Source: Roridomyces roridus
Taxonomy: Eukaryota > Basidiomycota > Agaricomycetes > Agaricales > Mycenaceae
Direction of reading: 5' to 3'
Assembly (NCBI GenBank): GCA_029378245.1
Contig: JARKIF010000002.1
Span: 2,232,001 to 2,296,000 of the forward strand
Length of the DNA: 64,000 nt
Part shown: positions 11,764-21,262 of the stretch, piece by piece
Position numbering within the stretch: position 1 is the first letter of the stretch
How the letters are laid out: each line of letters starts with the position of its first letter
The notes under the pieces: model-generated
What the model was told of the DNA's origin: nothing
The model's input: only the letters and a program-made list of their open reading frames with translations
Database searches by the model: none
Made by a program: the position numbers and the translations under genes

Positions 11764-11986
11764 GGCCGCTCGAAACAAGGGATGTATTTGCATTATGTAA
11801 CCACTACATAATCGTGCAGCCTTCGTCTGACCTCTCCAACCGCCGAGTAATTTCGTCCGATCCGACACCGCCCTGGCCCCCGCCTATCTGCACCACCAGC
11901 ACTCCGGCATTGTGCGGGTCCAACACAGCGGATAGTTGATGCCTAGAGGGTCTGTGAGAAGCAATATGCAAAATATTCGATGGCGA

Positions 11987-12881
11987 CTACTTTTGCATGA
12001 CCTCCTCGATCGCTGGTTTCAGCTTGGCAACACCATGTTCTAACACGGTCAGAGAAAATAATATGTCGAGCGCTGGACATACCACTATGCAGTCCCTTGC
12101 CTGGACAAGGTCAATTTTTACGCAGCAATGTATCGACTGTGTACCCACCGACGATCAAATGGATTTCCGTGTCTCCTCTTCGCTTTGCCTGTTCCAACGC
12201 CAAGTCTGTTCTTTCTATCGCCTCCTTGGGATTAAGATGAGGCCTAGGTCGCACAGTACGGGCACTTTGCTTTTACCTTGACATACAAGCCGTGGAGATC
12301 TATTTCACCGGGCTTCGAGTCTTTGTTGTTTTCAATGAAAATCCAATCGCTCGCCTCCTTGTTGAGACTGTGCATTCGCGCCTGGTGCGCGTGGCCTTGA
12401 TTCGATAGCTCCTGGATATATTATTTATCCCAGCAGTCTGAGGAAAGGAAAATGTATCGACCTTGGCCCTGGCGCCGTCACCCTGAGTGTAAGCTGCTTG
12501 GCTCTCTGAAAAGCATTTTCCCATCTGGTCTCCTTCCTCATTGGCCTGGGCGCGCAGACGCATATAGTGAGGGTCATGCTGGTTTACTTGGTTAGGGTCG
12601 GCGTGGTGCGGCTTGTGGTGCTGCTCCGGCTTGTGGTGCGGCTGCTGCTCCTGCTGGTGGTGCGGCTTGTGAGGATGGGGCTGTTGCCATTCATTCTGGC
12701 TGGATTGTGGCGGACGATGCTGCTGGCTTTCGAGTTTCGGCCACTCACTATCGGGTGCAGCCTGAGGCCTGGGCTGTTGAGTGACGGGTACCGAGGGTTG
12801 CTGGGTCTGGTGGCCGTCCCCGGGGGAAGAGTCTGAAGAAGCGCCGCATAGAATGCTCAAGCAGGTTGCAAGGAACGACAT
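11987..12881 (-). CDS. DUF1771-Smr domain protein
   Basis: Smr domains bind or cleave nucleic acid, and eukaryotic Smr proteins act in mRNA quality control or repair. The start ATG at 12881 (or 12890) leads into a Gln/His/Pro-rich N-terminal region of about 80 residues. The DUF1771 helix-rich segment HYMRLRAQANEEGDQMGKC begins near 12,580. Splicing several short introns then gives EIDLHGLYVKEAIERTDLAL and HLIVGGKGLHSEHGVAKLKP. The latter carries the diagnostic GKGLHS loop, and the protein ends EEVMQK at the TAG 11987-11989. LDLHGL-type sequence plus GxGxHS is the canonical Smr signature. The gene lies 53 bp downstream of the antizyme stop in the same orientation. Confidence 0.88.
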
Positions 12882-12934
12882 GGCAGACACTATGTAATTT
12901 GTCTTGGCATAACAATTGGAAATACATTGAAAAA

Positions 12935-13844
12935 CTAAATCTCCAGACCAACGAGGACAAAGGCAGGGTCGACCTCAAAGGGCGGCTTGGTGACGACGGT
13001 GCCACCGACGTACATGAGGGAATGGAGTATCTTGCCGAGGGCAGGGGAGGAACGCTCAAGGACAATGACCAAGGCGGAGCACTCGAGGCTCTCGTCTGCA
13101 AGATCCAAGAGGGCGACGATGCTGTGTATTTTTAGTTGGAGCAATGAGGCAAACGGAGATAGATACCTCTCTCTGATGCTGACCGACTGGGCGCTCTTGC
13201 CGTCGACGTAGAGCGTCTTGGGCTTGCCTGGCAGCTGGAGCACGACGCCGTCAAAGGCCATGCCGAGATTCGGCGCAGAGATGGCGACGCTGCGACTATA
13301 GGGAAGGGCTGCGAGGCCGTTGCGGGGAAAGACGGTCATGAGAAAATCGAGAGCATCCTTTTGGGAGTTGTCTGCGATGGGGGAGGAAGGATCGGAGGCA
13401 TTGTCGGGGGTGAGGGGAGGAGTGGCAAGATCGGAAGGGGAACGAGTAAAAGGAATGGAACGGGGGGAAGACGAAGAAAAGTAGAATGGCGCCGGACTGT
13501 CTCTCACACAGTCCGACGACCCTCTGTCTGGAGGGCATTTGGATTTAGGGACGTCAAAACCGCCACTGCTTGGGGTGAGCACTGATTTGTCAGGACAAGA
13601 GCGAACGCACCCCGGGCCCGCCAGAGAAGGTAGTAGAATAATAGTAGTCGGTGCCGCCCTCAACGTGGCATACAGCTAGCACACTAGGCTCGGTGTCGAA
13701 AGTAAGAGCAGCCCCATCCCCAACGGCTTGACGGCCGTTGCTGGTAAATCCATGAGAGAAAATAGCGGGGAAATACAAGAATACATACGTGGGGCGTATA
13801 CTAGACGACGTTTTCTGTTTGGTATTCATATTTGAGATGGACAT
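12935..13844 (-). CDS. OAZ1: Ornithine decarboxylase antizyme, expressed by +1 ribosomal frameshifting
   Basis: Antizyme binds ornithine decarboxylase, directs it to the proteasome and limits polyamine uptake. The first frame starts at 13844 (MSISNMNTKQK), is interrupted by a 48-bp intron (13741-13788), and ends RSLLS-stop at the TGA 13592-13590. The second frame continues at +1 from the TCC-TGA site through a disordered linker to the antizyme domain (MAFDGVVLQLPGKPKTLYVDGKS). A 45-bp intron (13122-13166) joins IRE to SIVALLDLADESLE, followed by ALVIVLERSS and the end at the TAG 12935-12937. Exon lengths 56+574+187 minus one skipped base give exactly 272 codons. The C-terminal half follows the animal antizyme pattern of acetyltransferase-like strands. 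Polyamine-dependent frameshifting is the known control. Confidence 0.9.
13590..13595 (-). promoter_or_regulatory. Programmed +1 frameshift site TCC-TGA
   Basis: On the minus strand the zero frame reads TTG TCC TGA C after 68 codons. Skipping the T of the stop gives GAC AAA TCA in the long downstream frame. UCC-UGA is the conserved antizyme shift site. No intron boundary here would reconcile the two frames. Confidence 0.9.
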
Positions 13845-14148
13845 GGTCTGCCAACTTGAAATTCTGAGTTGTGGGTGTGGATGATGGTGGTGAGAGAGAG
13901 AAGCTTAAGCGATGCCGATGTTCCGGGTGGCACAAACATCTATCCAAACAAAGAAGAGCTTCGATTTTCTGAATTTCTTGCTCTGCGCTCTGTGGACCAT
14001 CTCCCTTCCCTCAAGACTCTTCAAGACGTCAGTATCGTCCCTTGCTGTTGCTCTCCATCCCCCACGATTCTTTTCTTTGCTATTTTCACCATAATTCGTT
14101 GGATTCGCTGCTCACACCCGGATACCTTTTTACAGATAAAAAATCAAA
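13845..14148. promoter_or_regulatory. Divergent promoter region, antizyme / RPS2
   Basis: This 304-bp gap separates two divergent, probably highly expressed genes. Pyrimidine-rich tracts precede the RPS2 start, which sits in the context AAAATCAAAATGG. No other gene is supported in the gap. Confidence 0.45.
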
Positions 14149-14973
14149 ATGGCCGATGCAGCACCTAGAGGACGCGGTGGTTTTGGGCGCGGGCGTGGTG
14201 ACCGTGGACGTGGACGTCGGGGGCCCCGTCGCGGTGGCCGCAAGGACGAGGAGAAGGAGTGGCAGCCAGTGACCAAGCTCGGTCGCCTCGTCAAGGACGG
14301 CAAGATCAAGTCGATGGAGGAAATCTACCTCTTCTCCCTCCCCGTCAAGGAGTACCAAATCATCGACTTTTTCCTCCCCAAGCTCAAGGACGAGGTCATG
14401 AAGATTATGCCCGTCCAGAAGCAGACCCAGGCCGGCCAGCGCACCCGCTTCAAGGCCTTTGTTGCCATTGGCGACTTTGAGGGCCACGTCGGTCTCGGTG
14501 TCAAGTGCGCCAAGGAGGTCGCCACTGCCATCCGTGGCGCCATTATCCTCGCCAAGCTCTCCGTCATCCCCGTCCGCAGGGGTTACTGGGGTGCTGCTCT
14601 CGGTGAGCCCCACACTGTCCCCTCCAAGGTCTCGGGCAAGGTCGGCTCCGTCATGTGTCGTCTCATCCCCGCTCCCCGTGGTACCGGCATTGTCGCTGCC
14701 CCCGCCTCCAAGCGTCTCCTGCAGCTCGCCGGTGTCGAGGACGTGTACACCCAGTCCAAGGGCTCTACCGCGACGATGGGCAACTTCTTGAAGGCTACTT
14801 TCGCTGCCGTGCGTGTTGGAGTCTTTGTTTGTTGTTTTTCCACTAACTCGCTCCAGATTACCAAAACATACGCGTTCCTTACGCCAGATCTGTGGCGCGA
14901 AATCCCCGTGTCCAAGCTGCCGTATGACGAGCACAGTGCGCACCTGCAACTGTCGGCGAAAAAGGCGTACTAG
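14149..14973 (+). CDS. RPS2: 40S ribosomal protein S2 (uS5)
   Basis: A component of the small ribosomal subunit near the decoding site. Two exons (14149-14808, 14857-14973) give 258 codons plus stop, close to the yeast length. The N-terminus is an RGG/GRG-rich tail ([19 protein letters not shown]) typical of eukaryotic S2. The body contains [32 protein letters not shown] sequence and [20 protein letters not shown] sequence (here [16 protein letters not shown]). The intron (48 bp) keeps an open frame, so its removal rests on family alignment: KATFAA joins [13 protein letters not shown]. Codon use is strongly C/G-ending, as expected for a highly expressed gene. Confidence 0.97.
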   Translation: MADAAPRGRGGFGRGRGDRGRGRRGPRRGGRKDEEKEWQPVTKLGRLVKDGKIKSMEEIYLFSLPVKEYQIIDFFLPKLKDEVMKIMPVQKQTQAGQRTRFKAFVAIGDFEGHVGLGVKCAKEVATAIRGAIILAKLSVIPVRRGYWGAALGEPHTVPSKVSGKVGSVMCRLIPAPRGTGIVAAPASKRLLQLAGVEDVYTQSKGSTATMGNFLKATFAAVRVGVFVCCFSTNSLQITKTYAFLTPDLWREIPVSKLPYDEHSAHLQLSAKKAY

Positions 14974-15119
14974 TTTTTCGGATTGCTTGTGTTCGTATCT
15001 ACAACTTTTAAAATCATTTACAAGTTGCATGTGACGTGATCTAAGTTTGACGCGACCCGTCGCGTTCCTCCTTTCTCTCTCTTTCTTACGCGTGTATTTC
15101 GCCCAACGCGTCTCTCGTC

Positions 15120-16193
15120 ATGTCCCCCTCCTCGCCCTCTTCACGTGCCCGTCGGCGCGTCGTCTGCATCCTGCCCGGGTTCATTCTTCATCCGATCTAT
15201 TCATTCCCATCCCTGACTCGCCTCCTCCTTAGAATACCCACCCGCTCCCCCGAATTCGCAAAGACGACCCTTTTGCCATACTACCACCAGGAGCCGGATG
15301 AGATCGCGCCTCCTCCTCCTAGACTGCCCCCTGTGGACCCTCGCAAAGCTCGCCGCTTCTGTACCGACTTTGGTCTTGGTCGAGCACCTCTGCCACCCCC
15401 TCCACCCTTGAAAATGTACAACCACGACAATGCCAGCAGTGCTGGTTCCACGCCACAAGCCACCTATGCCGAGACCGTGTCCGATGCTTCCTCCTTCTAC
15501 CATGACATCGACCTCGTATTTCCCCAGCCACCCGCCAGTCCTGCCATCCGCCGCATGCAGAGCTCTCCCTTGTTCACTTCAGACGAGACAAACGCTGTGC
15601 GCGAGTTTCTCAGAGACAGGTTCAAGGCACAGCGGGACGACGAGTTGCTTTCCGACGACTATTCCTGGGATGCCGAGTCGCCAGCTCTCGAGCTCGCCGG
15701 CGAGGCCTTGGTCCAGGGTGCTAGTGGCCATCGTCGCAGAGATAGCTGGCTCCAGCTCGATGACAGTAAAGACTATGACATTCCACCACTCCGTCCACGC
15801 CGTTCCGTAGTCGCGCCCTCGTGCCCGCCAAAGCCCGTCCTGCGCCGCGCTGCGAGTATGGCGTCGCCCCCACTCCCTCCGCTTGACAACGCTCCACCTA
15901 TGCCCAGTCGTCCACTCCGCTTCCAGGACAAAGGCAGGCAGAATGCCCATCACCGCACCAATCTCTCCGTGCCCCTCCTTGGCACCCAGTCTCTCGGCCC
16001 ACCGTTCACACACCGGCCCACGCCGAGCCAGCCGGCAGCTCAGCCGCTCCGTCCGCCAAAGTCGTTCATCGACTTGACGCCAGAAAAGAAGCGCGAGTCG
16101 TCGACCCATCTTCGTGTCAAAAAGCTCCTTTCCCGTGCAAGCAGCGGGTTCATCGGGTGGAGCAAGGGTTTGACTGGAAAGAAGCGCTATTAG
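15120..16193 (+). CDS. Unknown Pro/Ser-rich protein
   Basis: A 357-codon open frame ending at the TAG 16191-16193. It is rich in proline, serine and arginine with no recognised enzyme domain. Notable segments are TSDETNAVREFLRDRFKAQRDDELLSDDYSWDAESPALELAGEAL, which is acidic and helix-forming, and a basic C-terminus LRVKKLLSRASSGFIGWSKGLTGKKRY. The start is uncertain: the ATG at 15120 gives the long form, while the ATG at 15414 (MYNHDNASS) has a better context (AAAATG) and follows a C/T-rich stretch that may be leader. The function is unknown. It converges on the P450 gene, with about 96 bp between stops. Confidence 0.65.
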   Translation: MSPSSPSSRARRRVVCILPGFILHPIYSFPSLTRLLLRIPTRSPEFAKTTLLPYYHQEPDEIAPPPPRLPPVDPRKARRFCTDFGLGRAPLPPPPPLKMYNHDNASSAGSTPQATYAETVSDASSFYHDIDLVFPQPPASPAIRRMQSSPLFTSDETNAVREFLRDRFKAQRDDELLSDDYSWDAESPALELAGEALVQGASGHRRRDSWLQLDDSKDYDIPPLRPRRSVVAPSCPPKPVLRRAASMASPPLPPLDNAPPMPSRPLRFQDKGRQNAHHRTNLSVPLLGTQSLGPPFTHRPTPSQPAAQPLRPPKSFIDLTPEKKRESSTHLRVKKLLSRASSGFIGWSKGLTGKKRY

Positions 16194-16289
16194 TCCTTTT
16201 CTCTCTCTTTATAATGCTGGATTTACACATGGATTTGTATAGTAATCTGTACACTGGGCTGGGTCCCAAAACACACACAATAGAACAGT

Positions 16290-18226
16290 TTAGCGAACAA
16301 AGCGAGAGACGAGGAGTGGGCATTGTGTCCCGTCTTTGAACTTGCCCGTCAGATACGGCCGTGTCAGCACGCTGAATTTCGTCCGTCAAAACATTCTGAA
16401 TCAAGGGCAGCACTCACACATTGTGCTTGGTGATCTTGTCTTCCGTCTCGCGGAATACAAAATTCGTCAAGAGTACATAGTAAAGGCAGCGCATCTCAAC
16501 AAGGGCGAACCGGAGACCAGGACAGGCACGAGGGCCTGCCGAGAAGGATAGCAAACTCGAAAAGTGCCATGGGTATTCCTTGACAGCTTCGGGGAGATTA
16601 TCCCATCGGTCTGGACTGTTTCAAGGTGAGCACTGAGCCTCGAAAAAGAGTGGGATACATACTTGAACTCCCAGGCGTCCTCGCCCCAAATGTTCTTGTC
16701 GAGATTGAACGCTTCCATGGGAATATGCACGACGGTGCCTTTGGGAACAGTAACACTGTTCTTGGTCTTGCCGTCGAGGTGGTGCACCGGATACAAGGTT
16801 GGTACTTCGTCGTCTTGGGTGGCGACGCGCAATGTGGAATGCAGTGGCGGGATGAGTCGCAGCGACTCACGCGTGACGTTTTGCAGGAGAGGAAGATTTG
16901 CCAAAGCCGCGTGGAGGGAATGGACCTCGTCTTCTGACAGGTCGGATAGCGTACGAGGAAATTCTGGTCCTATTGTACTCAATTCTGCTCTGAGGCGATC
17001 CTGGATTTCGGGGTGAGTAGCCAAGAGGTACAAAGTCCAAGTCATGGATAATGAGGACGTGTCGGATCCAGCAAACATAAAGGTGTTGATGTTGTTCAAG
17101 ATGTCGTCGTCCGATATTCTCTGCTCGGGTCGCAGATCGACGGCGGCATTCGACTTTACTGCCAAAAGATGAATAAAAACAACACGAGTGAAGCAGGGGA
17201 CATACACATTAGCGTCAAAAGATCCTTGCCATCGTATGGGTCGCCGTTCTTCTCACCCTCCATAATCTTTTGCTTCTTCTCTTGTATCAAACGACCAGCG
17301 ACACGATGGATGACTTCCTGGCATCGTCGCACAGTATGAACAGTTTTGTCGGGCTGTACTCGGCTGAGATCAAGGATTGGAGAGGAAAAATTACTCACGA
17401 AGAGCTGGTTGATGCGAGGGAGGTAAATGGACAGCAGTGTGCGAAACGCACTGGCTTGAGAAATCACAATCTCGAACATGTCGCGGTAGGCAACAAAGAG
17501 TTGATTGGATTCATCCTTGATCGAGTTGAAGTTGTAGTCAAAACCGGCCAAACCGATCACGTCGAATGTTGCTCTGCTCAAAAATTGGCAGACGTCGATT
17601 CTCGCCGTGTCTGTTTCCGGGGACAAGAGCGCCATCCAGACGTCTTTCAGCTGCATGCCCTTGTTGAACGAGATTTCGACCAGGCTGCGCATGTTTTGCC
17701 CAGAAAAGGCGGGAAGAGCGACGCGACGCTGGCGCTTGTGCACCAGACCCTCGGCGGACAACATACCACAGCCAATCAGGCTCGTGATAAGTTTCCGGGA
17801 CTGCCACGGCTTCTCGTATATAGTTGTATTCTTCATAATATGCCCCAGGGAGACAGGATCAAGAGTCAAAAGACGGTCATCCCACTGTGTGCTGTCAGCG
17901 ATTGAAGAGGCTGTCCGTTATGGATGGACCTACAGGACCGAGTGCGCGAATCCTGACAGAATGGCCGTAACGTTGAGCAAAGATTTCGTGAACTCGAGGT
18001 GTCACAGTAGGGCTGGAGTTGCATTAGATAAATGCACAAGATCAGGACATGCGGCGCACTTGAGAACATGTTGAAGATGGTTGCCAAAGAAACTGGGAGC
18101 GGGTGGACCGGGCAACTTGCGAAGAGGACTAAAGCGCGGCGCTACAAACAGCCTGTAGCCAAGATAGACGATTGCTAGCACTGGAACGAGGAGCCACTGC
18201 ATGGCGGAGGAGAAGAGAGAGAACAA
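16290..18226 (-). CDS. Cytochrome P450 monooxygenase
   Basis: A membrane-anchored haem-thiolate oxygenase with unknown substrate. The start ATG at 18226 (alternative 18202) gives an N-terminal anchor (WLLVPVLAIVYLGYRLFV) and the proline-rich hinge LRKLPGPPAPSFFGNHL. Further marks are AEGLVHKRQRRVALPAF, the I-helix AGSDTSSLS (about 17,065), the K-helix ESLR (about 16,860), the PDRW segment reached by splicing, and the haem-binding loop FSAGPRACPGLRF (about 16,540) with its axial cysteine. The last intron joins KHNV to VLTRPYLTGKFKDGTQ before the TAA at 16290-16292. All catalytic motifs are intact, and about six introns fit the family. It belongs with fungal CYP families that carry a GPPxPSFFGN hinge; the subfamily was not assigned. 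Confidence 0.93.
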
Positions 18227-18287
18227 TAGCGCGATCGACGATGGCTCACGTTACCGCACAGAGAAATACATGTAAATAATTAAATAA

Positions 18288-19345
18288 TTACGGGGGTAGA
18301 GGAAACTCGTCAAGGTCAACCGTTTCAAGGCTGCTCGCCGTCTGCAGCGTCGTCGAACTCGCCTCCGTCACAAGCAATTTCACTCCACCGGCTGTCTCCC
18401 ATGAGATGAGCTTGCCCCGCTGGACCTCCATGCTGTGTGTCTGTGCGCGGGTGACCTCGTACACCACATCCTCTGCCTCGCTCTCAGACAGGTCGCTGGT
18501 AGAGCTTGCGACCGATGTCAGGGACGAGGTAGATCCGCTCGGGGACGAGAAGCGTGCTGCACTGACGGTTGTTGACTGCGATGATGCCGACGCGTTTGAT
18601 CCCTGTCTTGCACGATTCCGGACGGCTCCTACACGTTTCCCGACGCTCTCCATCCCAGCTTGAAGGGCCAGCATCGTAGCCACGTCGTCGTCTGATCCTC
18701 CAAGAAAGGTGCACAGCTCCCAGTCTCCTTGTCCCCGAGAGCAAAATGTAAGGCCAACGCAATGTCTGTTTCTTCTTGATGAAGACGCTGCTCGAATTGT
18801 TCCAGGATCTTGGTCAATTCTGTGCTTTCTGTGGGTGCGAAGCCGACGATACGCGGTGCAGTGGATGCCGAGGTTGACGAACACAGGGGTTCTTGACTTT
18901 GTCTGTACTTCTCGCCCGCGTGTGTTCCCCACGTCGAGTCGTCCAAGTTTCGTGGCGCGGAGAGGCCCTTTTCGCAGGTGTCGACTGCTGACCCGACGCG
19001 TCTACGGCGGCACATCAAGCGGACGATGCTCGCTCCTAGCAAGAGTATTCCCAATCCAAACATTGCAACAGCGATGGCGAATAGTTCACGGTCCGATAGG
19101 CGTCCTCGAGTAGCATGGCGAGGGAGGGAGGTCGCGGTTTCCGGCGGCAGTATAACTTGGCTTGCGCGAAGAATGGGCGCCGAGGCAGCGACGGGCTCGT
19201 AATCCATAGTCGTTATTGTGTCGCTTACATCCTGGCGTTGTGCGAGTAGATTAGAGGGGGGTAGATTGTGCATGTTCTTGTCGTGTCTGCGGTAGTGGTG
19301 GGGGCGGCCAGGAAGCATCATACTACTATCCAAACACGAGTACAT
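18288..19345 (-). CDS. Single-pass membrane protein of unknown function, with a frame break
   Basis: Two overlapping minus-strand frames appear to form one gene. The first holds a transmembrane helix (LFAIAVAMFGLGILLLGASIV) flanked by RLMCRRRR, then an acidic tail with ILEQFEQRLHQEETDIALAL. The second frame continues with DWELCTFLGGSDDDVATMLA and a Ser-rich tail ending LDEFPLPP. The switch lies near 18,720. The start may be 19345, or more likely the ATG at 19206 (MDYEPVAAS), because 19345 is only about 20 bp from the eIF2B-gamma stop. A short or weak intron (for example donor GTCTTC, acceptor GACAAG) or an assembly indel could explain the shift. Function not recognised. Confidence 0.5.
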
Positions 19346-19364
19346 TTACAACTTTATCAAAACT

Positions 19365-21203
19365 TTATTCAATTTCCTCCTCCTCGGAATCGCTCGAGAC
19401 ACCGCCGGCGGCCCAATCCGAGATCTCTAGCTTTTCATTCTTGACATTTTCTTGGATACAAAGTTGAGTATTCAGACGTATTCAAACAGCGGACAAACTG
19501 ACCTCCAGCATTCACTTCGTATCCAGCTTGAGTTATGCATCGCACAAGTTCAGCCTTGGACCCGACTTTGGTGTTGATACCGAGGATAGATCCTTCCAGC
19601 TTGGCACTGTAGCTTGCGTTGGAAAGAGACCAAGTAGTTTAAGAAAACGCACCCGTCTCCGACCACACAATGGTCAAGAAGAACGCAGCCGACAATTTTG
19701 ACCATCTTGCCGATAGTGCAATGCCGCCCTATCACAGACTTTTTGATGCTGGTTCGCTCGTCGACCTGAGTTGAACCGCCAATAATGGTATCGCTGGAAA
19801 TCTGCGCCTTTTGATCAATCAGAGCACGCTCGGTCGGTTCTGTCGGCAATGAGTAGGATGCACTGGCGAGAAACTGAACTCATGTAAGGTCACAGGGCAA
19901 CAAGCATGCGTCGGAAACATACATGTCTGTTCATTTCCATGAAAGTGTGGATACTGTTGATGCGAGCCGCAATGCCGTTTTCTGGACGATGCATGAAAAG
20001 CCCGACCCGTAGGCTGGGAGAGAACTCGAGGCTGGGATCTGCCGGTACAGGTGACTGCGGCGCAGACGTTGCGCTGCTCTTGTTTTTCGAAACGTGATTC
20101 ACTTGTGGGTGCGCCGACTTGGAAATCACGGTCGAGTGTTTCAATGCGAGAGCCTGGGATGTATTGGACATTGGTTTCAGAACTTGTGAAAGGTCAGGGA
20201 ACCATGAACAGGACAGAGCAGGACATACTCTGCTCGTATTTTTGCCTCTTCGTTCGTTGATACTGCACTTTGCACAACCAGGGCAAAAATTCTTCGCGAA
20301 ACGAGTCCAAGTGGCGCTTGTCCTGCAAGACATCCAACACGGATCGTTTGCACACGTAGACATGGGAATCCTGTAGATTCGAAGACAGTGAAGCTCGCGG
20401 GTACCTATATTTTTGGGTCGAGTCAAGTAGGGAGCTGGATGAGAAAAAAAATACCGAGACAGCATCGACATCCTGAGTTGAATTTCCTCTGAATTGCGGT
20501 CTACATCGTCCGGGGTGTCGATATACAACAGAGTTGAGGATTGTTTATCCCACACGATGGACACGGGAGGTGCGACGTGTCCCCATTCGTCGGGGGTCAC
20601 GTTCTTGTCTGGTTTCGGGCTGGAGAACCAACAAGTGGTAGCAATGGACCCATCGGAGACGGTATCAGTACGGAACTTGTTCAGGATTGTGGTGAGAGGT
20701 AGTGAGGGAGGCGGTATAAAGTCACATGGCAGGAGAACGAAATCTCTGGGAATCCTGCTTGCAAAATGGCGCAAGAGCGTGCACGTTCCAACTCCACTGT
20801 CGGCCGTCTCATCGTACGGCTGGGTGTCGATCCGAAGTGAAGGATAGGTGTGCGATTGGATGTGATGCGAGATGGCAGAGCGATGAATCGCAGGACAAAT
20901 GAGCAAGACATCTGGGCGGGTTGGATTCATCTGAATGGTCGGCTAACGCGACAAGACGAGACCTTTTATTCCCGATTGTTCAAGCCAAGCCAGAGGATAG
21001 TGTATCAAGGGCGTGTTTGCCACGGGAAGCAAGGCCTTGAGACAGGGCTCATCGCCGTGGTCGCTGGTCAGCGGAGAGAGCCTGGTGGGGATTCAGGAAA
21101 CAGTAAAATCGCGTCGGGTTATCGTGATTTACTCGTTGCCAAAGCCGGCCAGAATGACTGCGAGAAATTCTTCGGGCACGAGCTCCTGGATATCGTCGAG
21201 CAT
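19365..21203 (-). CDS. GCD1: Translation initiation factor eIF2B subunit gamma
   Basis: Part of the catalytic arm of eIF2B, the guanine nucleotide exchange factor for eIF2. The start ATG at 21203 gives MLDDIQELVPEEFLAVILAG. Splicing two introns yields GNELSPLTSDHGDE, the nucleotidyltransferase-like signature, then KALLPVANTPLIHYPLAWLEQSGI and KDVLLICPAIH. The middle contains DFVLLPCDFIPPP, typical of the family. The C-terminus has left-handed beta-helix hexapeptide repeats (DTIIGGSTQVDERTSIKKSVIG, HCTIGKMVKIVGCVLLDHCVVGDG). It ends in an acidic SSDSEEEEIE at the TAA 19365-19367. It is divergent from the kinase gene with only 59 bp between start codons. Confidence 0.92.
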
Positions 21204-21262
21204 TATGGGAGTGACTCGGAGAGACTTGTGATCAAAACAACGTGACATCACTGCCTTTCTTC
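21204..21262. promoter_or_regulatory. 59-bp divergent intergenic region (eIF2B-gamma / kinase)
   Basis: Both start codons are supported by conserved N-terminal sequence: MLDDIQ...FLAVILAGFGNE on the minus strand and MHTGDRPQDLFRRLEVVGRG on the plus strand. The promoters must overlap each other or extend into the opposite gene. Confidence 0.6.

Noticed and set aside
13590..13844. First antizyme frame as a separate small gene
   Set aside because: It ends at the frameshift site and only makes sense with the +1 frame; exon arithmetic gives an exact codon number.
14086..15030. 314-codon minus-strand open frame over RPS2
   Set aside because: A mirror of strongly biased ribosomal-protein codons; its Gly/Leu/Asp-rich sequence has no domain and RPS2 is unambiguous.
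15201..16109. Minus-strand frames opposite the unknown protein at 15.1-16.2 kb
   Set aside because: Compositionally biased shadows; the plus-strand frame is longer and ends in a coherent basic tail.
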